Origin: Henckelia pumila
Taxonomy: Eukaryota > Streptophyta > Magnoliopsida > Lamiales > Gesneriaceae
Length of the DNA stretch: 64,000 bases
NCBI RefSeq assembly: GCF_033568475.1
Contig: NC_133123.1
Span: forward strand, 56,489,522-56,553,521
Direction of reading: 5' to 3'
Positions 12,999 to 23,248 of this stretch are shown in pieces. The notes below the pieces were generated by a model. That model made no database searches. It saw only the letters and a program-made list of their open reading frames with translations, and was not told the origin of the DNA. Both the position numbers and the translations under genes were made by a program. Position 1 is the stretch's first letter, and each line of letters opens with the position of its first letter.

Positions 12999-13312
12999 GT
13001 ATGTGTACTTGGCAACAGGTGGGGCAGGACCGAGTCAGAGATCGCATGGCTAGGTGGACGAGTTGATAGAGTAAGGCCTTGTTGTTGTAGAAGTCGAATA
13101 TGTAATCGAACTTAGATCATATTCGAACTTGTATTGTATTGCATTGAATAAGCTAGACTGAAGCATGTTCTACTAGTTTGAGATTGTATAACTTTAGAAC
13201 TACCTTGTATTGGATTATGCATGTTGATCGGATGGATTTATGCATTGTTGGTATGTTTTGGAAATGGATTTTTGAACTAGATTTTCCTTCTGATTTTTCT
13301 GGGCAGAAGTGG

Positions 13313-13492
13313 CCGCTCGATCGGTAGAAGTTGACCGATCGAGCGGTGGAGTTGCAACCCGGTTACTGTTTTTGAAACTGAGTGCCCGCTCGATTGGTAA
13401 GATCTTACCGATCAAGCGGTGATGGTTTTACCCGGACAGTAGTTGAAGAATTTTTGGCTCGCTCGATCGGTAAGATCTTACCGATCGAGCGG
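13313..13492. repeat. Three 34 bp palindromes at exact 73 bp spacing
   Basis: Palindromes start at 13313, 13386 and 13459. Each has arms CCGCTCGATCGGT and ACCGATCGAGCGG (with one or two changes) around an 8 bp centre. The centre is TAAGATCTTA-like in units 2 and 3 and AGAAGTTG in unit 1. The spacers are also related, so these are tandem 73 bp repeats inside the solo LTR. They could act as protein-binding sites or fold as cruciforms; function is unknown. Confidence 0.85.
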
Positions 13493-13599
13493 AGCACTGT
13501 TCCTTTTTAAAAAAAAAATTCTTACTTTTTTAATTCTTGCATGATTATTTATTGTTTTATCCCGAGATTAGATGATTAGAATCAAGGTCTCACACACAA

Positions 13600-14375
13600 A
13601 GTAGCATAAAATAGATCTACTATCCAATTTGTCTTCCACTATCTGCTTCACGTAAGCAGTACATCCCCATATTTTTAGGTAAGAATATTTGGGAGGTTTT
13701 CCCATCCATATCTCATATGATGTTTTATCCACTTCTTTTGTATGGACATTATTCAACAACATTGCTGCAGTTTCAAGCGCAAATCCCCAAAACGATGCAG
13801 GTAATTCAGTGAATCCCATCATTGATCGAACCATGTCCATCAAAGTTCGATTGCGAAGTTCAGAAACACCATTCAATTGTGGCGTTGCTGGCGGAGTCCA
13901 CTGTGAGAGAATTCCATTCTCCTTTAGATAGTTCAAAAATTCAGTACTCAAGTATTCTCCAGCTCGATCAGATCGAAGTGTTTTAATATTTTTTTCCTAA
14001 TTGTTTCTCTACTGTGAGAGAACTTTTCAAATGCTTCAGACTTGTGTTTCATCAAATACACATACTCATACCTCGAGTAGTCATCAGTAAAGGTAATGAA
14101 GTAGGATTGCCCATATTTAGTGCTAACACTTAGTGGGCCAAATACGTCCGTGTGGATCAAATCCAAAAGATCATGTGCACGTTCCACATTCCCTTTAAAG
14201 GGAGTTTTGGTCATTTTTTCCTTTTAGACAGGATTTACAAGTAGGTAGAGAGTTTATATTCGGCAAGTCAAACATTTCCTCTCCCACTAGTTTGTGCATT
14301 CTTCTTTGGAAAATATGACCTAGTTTAGCGTGTCATATGTGTGCATGATTTTGACCATATTGTTTTATTTTGTTT
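13600..14375 (-). pseudogene. Copia integrase, broken
   Basis: On the minus strand the zinc-binding region (His residues near 14360, a CKSC pair near 14240) lies in one frame. A run of A near 14218 shifts the frame. The catalytic core begins at 14214 with HTDVFGP and FTDDYSRY, then shifts again near 13975 at the second catalytic Asp. The third frame, 13951-13600, holds the region with SELRNRTL, corresponding to the catalytic Glu, and continues to KIWGCTAYVK and KLDSRS. The frame resumes at 4512 beyond the nested insertions. The breaks rule out a working enzyme. Confidence 0.9.
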
Positions 14376-14491
14376 GTTGTTTTTATTGTTTGGACATTGT
14401 TTAATGGAATATCCTTTAATTTTAAGTTGTAGAGATCGTTTTGTAATTCGTCAGTTCCAATCAAACATTCATTCTTGTAAATATTGCAAAC

Positions 14492-15644
14492 TCATTTAGC
14501 AAAAATACAAGAATAATTATCTCTATCAAGCATAGAAATAGAAATAATGTTTTTAACCAAATCAGGAACATATAAAACGTCTCTCAAAAGTAACTTAAAA
14601 TCATTGTCTAATATTAAAGTAATATCTCTTATGGCTTTGGCAGCAACCCTTGCTCCATTTCCAAGTCTTAGAAAAGTCTCTCCTTCTCTAAGTCTATTGC
14701 TTCTTGCCATCACCTGTAAATCATTGCATAGATGAGAACCACATCCGGTATCCAATACCCAAGAAGAATAATTGACTGAGATATTAACTTCAATATAAAA
14801 CATACCATGGCCAGAACGTTTCTGGGCTAGATATTCAGTGCAGTTACGCCTCCAATGTCCAGGCTTGTTGCAGTGGAAACAGACTTGTTCTTTCTTGTCG
14901 GGCTTTGCGGGCCCTTGAGAAGGCTTCTTGTATGGATTCTTATTGGGATTGTTCCTTTTTGGCGGGTCAGAACGCTTCTTCCCCTTGCTTTGGGCTCCCT
15001 CTTGCGTCCCGGACGATGAGCCCACAAGTAGAACAGGCTTTTCTTTCTTGATTGTGGCTTCATAAGTAGTAAGCATATTGATCAGCTCTTCAAGGGTGGC
15101 CTCTAGCTTGTTCATATTGAAATTTACCACAAATCCATCGAATGAGAAAGGGAGTGACAACAAGAGAATGTCAGTCGAGAGCTCAGCAGGCATAACCATG
15201 TCGAGTCCCACCAATTTCTCAATGAGCCCAATCATCCTAACACCATGCTCATGGACCGAGGCCCCTTCTCGCAAGCGTGTAGTCATGAGTTCCTTAACAG
15301 TAGCATGTCTCTCAGATCGATTTTGAACACCATACAACTCTTTCAGATGATAGTGAATGTCAGCAGCATTCGCAGCATCCTCGTACCGCCTTTGCAGTTC
15401 ATTCGACATAGAAGCAAGGATGTAGCTTTTAGCTTGAAGATCATGGTCCCACCATTTTTTAAGCTTGTCTAGCTCAGTCTCACTGATGTTAGCAGCTGCC
15501 TCCTTCGGGGGCTTCTTTTCAAGCACATACGCGATCCTCTCCGAATTTAGAACAATCTTTAAATTCCTCAGCCAGTCATTATAGTTAGGTCCGGTTAACT
15601 TGTGTTTGATCAAGAATGATAGAAAGTGGATTACGTGTCGACAT
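14492..15644 (-). pseudogene. Copia gag-protease, open for 373 aa but broken at both ends
   Basis: The main frame (15613-14492) begins inside the usual UBN2-type gag fold (KLTGPNYNDWLRNLK). It has a CCHC zinc knuckle CFHCNKPGHWRRNC at residues 245-258 and an aspartic protease motif DTGCGSH at 288-294. The likely true start is the ATG at 15644; a one-base shift near 15620 separates it from the rest. The frame ends just after the protease region. Gag forms the particle and the zinc knuckle binds RNA; the protease would process the polyprotein. Confidence 0.9.
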
Positions 15645-17364
15645 TTTGAGCATACTGAAAATGAAAAACAGATAACAGTTACTAATTATTTTAAAATAAT
15701 TTGTAGATATAAAATATGGACTTTTATTTTATAAATTTTCCTCCCACTATTTTTACATTTTCACCACCCTCTGGTGAAAAACGAGAATTCGCATTTCCTT
15801 AGTGAGCACGTAGAGTCCAATCTAGACAATCATGATCCCGAATAATATCAGCAAATCATAATTTCTAAAAGGTAGAGTCCAATTGCATCCCCATGCAACC
15901 TCCACGTGTTTTGCCTCACTCTTGATAAGGACCCAATAATATGACGTTGTTTATCTTCGAGTGTCAAGCCGTCCCATCAATATTGAATTGTAGTAGACGG
16001 TTGTCATGAGTTCCCTCAATAATATGAGCCGAAGTCATGGGAGTTCCACCCAATTCACATCATCTATGTCAGTGGAAGTCACAGCTTTCCGACGTCTAGA
16101 CCTCCCCAATAATATGAGCCAGGCACTGACCGTGGGTAGCGTTCATCATGCAACCACCGTTGATGGAAGGCAAGAATAAATTAAACTCTTTTAATTTTTA
16201 CTTTTGTGGCTTGATATAAATTTTGAATCTCATTCAAAATGATGGATTTTAATTTTGAAATGGTCTCATCATTTTATTTTAAAAAATTGTGTGTCATAAT
16301 TTTGTATGTTTGTCGAATTCATGCAACTATATTATCTAATAATATACATACATGCATATTATTATATATCACATATATCATAATATGATAATTAAATAAA
16401 CAAGGATGATCGATTCCCAATACTATTTGATCCATGTAAGCCAAACATGGATCAAAGTCCAAATCCTAGGTAAATGCAGGGATGCAAATGCAACTTATTA
16501 CATAAGCTTCCAATATTTTACATGTCTTCATCTTTTTCATTGGGTCCACCATCTTCCAATCTTGATCTCCCACTAATTCTAATAATTACATTTGAATATT
16601 CATGACACATAAGGGATACATCTTATGGAGTGAGAACAGGCCATAAACCAAACCCACTTTTATTCAAAATAAAAGAAATAATAAAAACAATAAAATATCC
16701 TAACATACACCTAGCATATTGGTCATGGCTCTCGATCATCCTTCATGCATATAATATCAAATATTATAAAAAAAACCAACAAATCATGTATCTTGTAATT
16801 TTATTACTAACCGCCATAATTATTAAATGAATTAATAAATTAAATAAACTCTTTTATTTAATTTCCAATTAATTCAATAATAATTAATTTCTTGTAAAAC
16901 TCCTTTTACTATAAATAATTAAAATCACATTCTAATTATTTATTTTATAAGAAAATATTTATAATTTTACTAAAAATTAATTGTAATGATAAATTAGTCA
17001 AATTTTCATAAAATTTCAATATGACCCAAATTAATTCAAAAATTATAAAATCGCATCGGGTCCATTGTCGGGACTACCCAAACACTTTTTGGGCAGCCCA
17101 ATTTCATTCCAAGGGCTGCCCGAACGATTTGGGCAGCCTGCCCGTTGGGGCTGCCCGACCCGTTGGGGCAGCCCGTTACTGTTCACACGTGAACAGTAAC
17201 AACGCGTGTTACTGTTCACGTGAACAGTAACATAAATTTTTTTTAAAAAAAAAATATTTGGAAAAAAAAAATTTTAAGGTGTTGCGATTTTTCAGAATTT
17301 TCTTATGCGGTTAGAAATAAAAAAAAACTCAACATGAAATTTAACCATACGATATAGAGAACTT
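15645..17364 (-). other. Copia 5' leader, non-coding
   Basis: This 1.7 kb lies between the primer binding site and gag. It has no convincing coding frame. It includes short recurring phrases such as AATAATATGA (near 15950, 16020 and 16105) and an AT-rich stretch at 16200-17040. At 17090-17230 there is a GC-rich cluster of GGGCAGCCC and GTTACTGTTCACGTG-type repeats, several of them inverted. Long leaders are common in large Copia elements. Confidence 0.6.
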
Positions 17365-17377
17365 GGCTCTGATACCA
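17365..17377 (-). other. Copia primer binding site
   Basis: On the minus strand this reads TGGTATCAGAGCC, one base inside the LTR. It is the standard plant initiator-Met tRNA primer site. Confidence 0.92.
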
Positions 17378-17378
17378 C

Positions 17379-19610
17379 TGTTGGAGTACCGTGTTCTTGT
17401 GCCCAAGACGCACCGGAAGTTTAAAATTTTTCGTCTTGACATTCAAAACATGTTTGGACACTCGTATAGTTTAATTGGCATTCATAGGATGTTTACGAAA
17501 TTATACCTTTAGTGAATATCTCAATTGGCACCAACTATCCCAGGATTAGCGGATATAGCTCTTGTTGTAATTCCCTACGAACGATCAACTGAAGTATCTC
17601 CTTCTTCAATCTTCGAATCAAGTCCACGACCAATTTGCCTATTCCTCTTCTAACTCGCACTAGAAAGAAAAGAAGAAATTTGCGTTGAGTAAGAAGAAGA
17701 AATCAATTCCAACCTTATTGATTAAGGTGGCCGAATTCTTCAAGCACAAGGGAGAGAGCAATTTCGAAAATTGCCTGAATGATAGATATTAGGTTTCGAA
17801 CGATCCTTTTCTAGTATATATGTCTATATGTTAATATATATAAATATATCTTAATTATATATGTAAATATAATTTAAACACGTTTAATTATTGCATATAT
17901 ATATAATTAAGATTTTCGAGAATTTCATTTGAAAATTGTGAATGTTATTCTTGAAACACTATATATATATTATATATATATTCTACATTATATTTTTCTT
18001 TGTGTGCAAGTTATATATTATGGTATCAAAAATATTTCCTTAAACAAATTAATACCATGTATTAATACAAATTAATGGGCTTTATTAATCTACTCTAACT
18101 AGAATATTATTAATTTATTAAAGTCCACTACTTTAATAATTTATCATGATGGGCTTGTACTCCTACTAGCCCATGATTCATGCACCAATTGTATTAATAT
18201 TATCATAATCCCGATCGATAATCCAATATCATCGATGTGACGATTTTAACTTAATCGTTATTATGATGCACACTTTAAATTTTCGAAACCAATAAAGCAT
18301 AAATAAGACAGCTGCTAATTTTAGAACACTTTCACTCAAATTAAGCAGGTGCACTCTCTTAACTGTTTTTAGCAGTTGTGCTCTCAAAAAATTCTATAAG
18401 CCATTATAAACTCATTTATAAGCTTATCATTTGATCCAATCAAATTTGTTTATTATAAATTCAACTCTTTGAATTTATTATCTCAACGAAAATAGGGAAA
18501 CTAGTGCTTGTGTGACCCTCAATGGTTCAGGGATACAGCTAGCCGTGGGTTCACAACTCTTTGTGATTCAGGACATTGTCCTTTATATGAGCTTACCCTT
18601 ATTAGCCTCATTCTATGCATCAACTCCTTGATCATAAGAATGTCAGAATTCATTTCTGATTGGACCCATCGAATCATGATAAGAGCGTCTAGTAGCATCG
18701 CCCCATGATTCCCTAGGTATCACTGATAGTGCCTATAAGAACCAATCGATTATGGTTATCGTACAGTACGGTCCCTTCATCTCATATATCCTGATCGAAT
18801 CTGCAACCATTGGTTCATCGAGGGTTGCATGTGAAGTTCGATAACGATGTGATACATCTAAGAGAATACATAGTGGCATCGCATGTGCAACTAGGGAACC
18901 ACTTTACCCTAATTTACATTTCATACTCTGTCTAGAGATTTCATGCACTACAATCTCATAAGATCACATAGGATATCCACACCCGTAGGTGAGCAGTGAA
19001 TTTTCGACTACAATGCACTGGATCCTACATGTGTCGTAACTATACCCAATCTCGCCACCTGATGACCCTCTTGGATTCGGTAAACGAGTCAAAGCACAAT
19101 CCTAGCATGTAGAGCCTCAGTGTTGTCTCGGGTCGTAAGGACTAATGGTGTACAACCATAACCACGGATTTATCCATTCAATGAATAATAACCACTTGGG
19201 AAATCCGAGGGAGGGTAGTTAAGTGAACTCATTGTATGAGCACCAATCTGTATGATTGAACATCTCTATGTCCATACCAATGAAACGTGGTACACAACAT
19301 CACAGATTCTAGTCTCGAGCTCGAGCGATCCTTATCCTTATTTTGGACGGCCCAATCGACTAGGAACTTAATTTAGAATATAAAGTAATTAAAATATGTG
19401 TTTCATGATTGTCATCACATGTACAACCTCATATTTATTTACTATAGTATATTCAAGGTCTTTATTTATACAGCTTGCATGGGTATGAAGATAAAGTAAA
19501 TGTCATAATTGAAAAAAAAAAGTAATTATATTAAAATAAAGATTGTTTATTACACGTGAGTCAATAAAATCCCTAGCCAATATTTGGGTTGCAGGGCATC
19601 TACTCTAACA
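17379..19610 (-). repeat. Copia LTR (5' LTR in element orientation)
   Basis: This 2232 bp LTR is the partner of 423-2631. Ends are TGTTGGAG and TCTAACA, followed by the GTATT duplication at 19611-19615. Being 5' in element orientation, it would hold the active promoter; I could not fix a TATA box with confidence. Confidence 0.92.
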
Positions 19611-19615
19611 GTATT

Positions 19616-19750
19616 CTATTAATGCGTACATGTTTTTCCAGATCTCATAGTCTCATATTCTTTGGGATTACTAGAGTTGGAATACATGCGTCGTCTTACA
19701 AATTGATGTAATAGATGATAAAAACTCAGATTCAACAACTTATGAGTTTG
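19616..19750. repeat. 554-555 bp tandem repeat, copy 1, right part
   Basis: This is the end of the repeat copy split by the Copia element. It matches 20171-20304. Confidence 0.8.
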
Positions 19751-20304
19751 AAGTTTGAATTATTATCCAATTTTAGTCATTGTGAGAATTGACATCAACA
19801 AATGTGATCATCGAGTAATGATCATTGTGTTCTTCCTATACCTTAGACAAAGTAGTGCACAAGACATTACGTGACAAACATTTGGGTAATTTTTTTACCG
19901 ATCTTGAGGTATTGAAAACTCATCATAAAGTTTGTTATGAGACATATTGTATCATCTTGGTGCATGTGCAAATGATGAATCTCAAGTTCACAATGACATG
20001 TCCTATTGTGTCGAAAATTAAGAGTATTATCCCTGATATTGCTGGGATTATTCCAAATACCTGACATTTAGAGCCGAAATCTTGGACGCTAGGAAATAGT
20101 GATCATGATGGCCCAAATGAGTGTCCTTCAATTTGAAACAATTTATGCTCGATTAAGGCTAATGTATCCTATTAATGCATACGCGTTGTGCCGGATCTCG
20201 TAGTCTCATGGTCTTTAAGATTAGTAGAGTTGGAATACATGTTTCGTCTTACAAATTGATGTAATAGATGATAAAAACTCAGATTCAATAACTTATGAGT
20301 TTAA
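19751..20304. repeat. 554 bp tandem repeat, copy 2
   Basis: This uninterrupted copy matches 1-417 plus 19616-19750. A third copy starts at 20305 (AAGTTTGAATTATT) but diverges after about 15 bp. The copies differ at many sites, so the duplication is not recent. Confidence 0.82.
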
Positions 20305-20335
20305 AAGTTTGAATTATTCACTACTTTCAAATAGA

Positions 20336-20610
20336 AGATGCATGCATTGTTCATTATTGAAGAGATCACACGCAATGATATCATTCATTGACCAATATTT
20401 ACAATTGTGTACTAGATGTAATTATAAACTTCAAAATTTGTTAAATATGATATGTAGACATTGATTAGCCTAACTAGTAAGACGACTCTTGTATTTGAAT
20501 TTCACTATTAAAAGAACATGCGTGATCATGGGATATGACACAACACATGAACAACAAGAGTACATATGCGGTCTAATTTAGCATAAATTTTCTAATTATC
20601 GGGATAAAAT
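20336..20610. repeat. Diverged duplicate of 30041-30310
   Basis: From GATGCATGCATTG to ATCGGGATAAAA this segment is clearly homologous, with many substitutions and small indels, to the sequence directly right of the Gypsy element at 30041-30310. The two copies are in direct orientation on either side of that element. Confidence 0.75.
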
Positions 20611-20917
20611 TTCAGGTCACTAAGATCAACATTTCCAAGTGAAAATAATTAGGTTCAAATTGTTTGGGATTCGGAACCATTCCATATTAATATGGAACAA
20701 TCTCTAACATCTGCAACAGAAATAGAGAAGCAATTTAGTATAAGAGAGACTCATTATCTGCACGCACACACACACACACAAAGATGTTATGATTTAGTGC
20801 ATAACATACATTATTATACTTATGATGAGTTTCAATGTCGTATAAATTGTCTCCCTATTACTTTAATGTTGGTCATCAAATATCATGTGCACTATTTTGA
20901 CAAATGTAGGAGAGGAA
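20611..20917. other. Unassigned sequence with a CA microsatellite
   Basis: I recognise no gene here. A (CA)n tract lies at about 20765-20780. The right end, AGGAGAGGAA, abuts the Gypsy LTR, and its last five bases (AGGAA) do not match the other flank. Confidence 0.6.
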
Positions 20918-23149
20918 TGTTGTGGGGACCTCGGGTGCTAATCTCATCTTATAGGGCGATTAATAACAAGAAATATTCAATCAGAATATTAATCTGCTTA
21001 AAAAAATCAAATAAATAATACAGGACATTTGGCGACCCAAAACCATACATTTGGCGACGCAAAAACACGTCGCAAAAGATCAACAAATTTTTATTATTTT
21101 TTTTTTAGTAGACCTTGACGCGCGGGCGCGCCTCATGTGGCGCGGGCGCGCATAGGGCTCGGTCCAAGGCACCCAAGGTGCCTTGGTTAGGCGCGGCCGT
21201 GCCTCTGGGCTGGGCGGGCGCGCTTGGCCCTCTGATTTGCCTTCCAAACAGCTGAAAAATGATGTCTTTGTCCCTGTTTTGATCCTCAAACATTGACAAA
21301 CATATATAGCATGAATTTAACATCAAAATCTAGATGAAAACATGCAAATCCATGAACTAACCAAGTAACTAAACAAGGAACTTGACATACAACCATAAGA
21401 TCTTACATACTCTTGTTCTTGACAACATACATATCTATATGCTCAAATGTTCTTATTCTTGCCATTCATACAAGTCTTTATATGCAAGTGTTTATAACAA
21501 AACATAAACAAGATCTAAATACAAAGGTTGACATCAACTCTACTGCATAAACCCGAGTTCATCACATGCTACTCTTTCTCTCGTTCTTCTTACAATCTTC
21601 TTTGTCCTGTGCTCGCCCCATCTATTCCCATGCACACATACAAACATAGAAATAGCCGGATATCTCCGGTGAGAATTGAATCCCAGTATAAAAAAACTAG
21701 ATCATGCATAACATATAGTTCAAAGAAATACTCATATAAACATCTCAACAAGCATTAAACCAATCTATTGCAATGCATGATTTTAAAAATCTGCTATCAA
21801 GTTCTATATCAGTTCTTGGGATCCCGAGGAAGAAGAACACAACAAATCTCCCACCTACTCTCCCTTTCGGGGTGGCGTTGAGCTCTTTTCCCGGACTTTG
21901 GCATACTATATCAAGTTTCTAACCATAGGAGTTGATCTATCTCCTAGGTTCCTTTATATATATCCAAACATCCGTATTCTTTTGGCGAATCTGCCATTTC
22001 AAATCTCAAAGGGTTGTTGGCTCAAGATGAATGCATCAAAATCTAGAAGCATAAGAGTAAAAGCCAACTAATAACAAGCTAAGTCAAACAAGCAAGTAAA
22101 TGTGCAAATACAACACATATAAGCACATAGTATGTGGTTTTGAAAAGGGCATTCAAGGAAACCTCTTGAATATTCAAAGCCCTTATTCTAAGGTTGTCTT
22201 ATACCTTTCAAACTTGGTTTCAAAGCTCTTCAAATCTGATATAGCTGCACAACAAGAACACAATCAAAATCTGCTCATTCTCTTCCCAATCTTCAAGGCT
22301 AACAAGTCACAAACCTTGTTCTTCCGTCGATTGGTTTTGAAGTCGTGATTCTTAACTTGAAGTCCCCTGTTTTCAATCTGAAAATACATCAAACATGTCT
22401 AAGAACATCAGCAAGAACTCACATAATACTCAGCTCAAACAATCTAGACTCAAACTTGATCATTTTTCAAACCGACGGCGTAACGGTACGAAATCGGTAA
22501 CCGAAACTGAAATCCAACCAATCTATCATTCATATCTACTTCAAATACATGATATAACAGCCAAAATACATCAATATACCAGCATATCAGCAGCTACCAT
22601 TTCGACATGCTGAAAAATTCATAAGAAATAGAAACGGCATTCAATCTTCGACCCGATTGCGATAATACAACACATAGAATCTCAAGAACATAAATCCATA
22701 CTCAAATTCTGAGTTCTTCACACACACAATTTCGAAATATCCTGAATCATAAAGATACTTACACCAAATTGAAGCTCTTCTTTCAAGGATCACGGAACTA
22801 TGCCCGAAATTTAATTCGGATGCACGGATCTTGAAATATTTAACTTGGAAGACAAAATTCCAAGGTAGAAGATGATGTTCTCGATTTTGGGCTGAAGGAA
22901 TTGATAATTCTGATTCAAAATGCTTACAATACACATTCATATTCATGTGCATACAAGTGTCCTCCACTAGCTATAAAAATTGCACTTTGACCCCTCATTT
23001 CTTCACTATTTGCAAATTGGCCCTTGAAACTTCTTTTTAATTCAATTTCAATCCTAAATAATTTAAGAATATTAGAATTTAAATCTAAACTCCAAAAATT
23101 CTCCAATTAAATATTCTCGGAGTAAAATTAAATAATCTCGGGCCTTACA
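20918..23149 (-). repeat. Gypsy LTR, long form (3' LTR in element orientation)
   Basis: This 2232 bp LTR starts TGTTGTGGGG and ends GGCCTTACA. It keeps a 342 bp block (about 20947-21288) absent from the other LTR. That block is locally very GC-rich, with repeats of GCGCGGGCGCGC at 21119-21200 and a direct repeat around CATTTGGCGAC at 21025-21060. Confidence 0.92.
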
Positions 23150-23165
23150 ATTCTCCCCCTCTAAG
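23150..23165 (-). other. Gypsy polypurine tract
   Basis: On the minus strand TCTTAGAGGGGGAGAA touches the 3' LTR, preceded by TTTCGAGGACGAAAT (23167-23185), the usual chromovirus context. Confidence 0.85.
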
Positions 23166-23248
23166 ATATGATTTCGTCCTCGAAATCGCATGCAGTCTAT
23201 ACGCATATAAGATAAGGAAATAACAGAAATACTGAATAAGAACTCACA

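Larger units (their letters stand above)
4518..13594 (+). mobile_element. Gypsy-type solo LTR, itself interrupted
   Basis: Outside the nested element at 5981-12998 only about 2.05 kb remains: 4518-5980 plus 13004-13594. It starts TTTAACGCCCCGA, where plant Gypsy LTRs usually start TGTAACGCCCCGA, so the terminal TG has probably mutated to TT. It ends GGTCTCACA. No gag, pol, primer site or second LTR is present, so it is a solo LTR left by recombination between two LTRs. The CACAA duplication fixes both edges. Orientation is inferred from the start and end motifs. The 13004-13594 part holds three 73 bp-spaced palindromes. Confidence 0.82.
423..19610 (-). mobile_element. Nested-into Ty1/Copia LTR retrotransposon
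   Basis: This is a 19,188 bp block bounded by two ~2.2 kb direct repeats that begin TGTTGGAG and end CTCTAACA, with a perfect GTATT duplication. Its coding strand is minus. From right to left it has the LTR, an initiator-Met type primer binding site, gag-protease, integrase, reverse transcriptase, RNase H, a polypurine tract and the second LTR. Integrase before RT is the Copia order. About 9.1 kb of it is foreign: a Gypsy solo LTR with another Gypsy element inside, at 4518-13594. Frameshifts and stops in gag, integrase and RT make it non-autonomous today. The gag and RT are of the TNT1-like type; the exact lineage needs an RT phylogeny. Confidence 0.93.

Noticed and set aside
21105..21326. 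Proline/alanine-rich minus-strand frame in the Gypsy LTR
   Set aside because: It arises from the GC-rich repeats in the 342 bp LTR block, is absent from the other LTR and has no homology I recognise.
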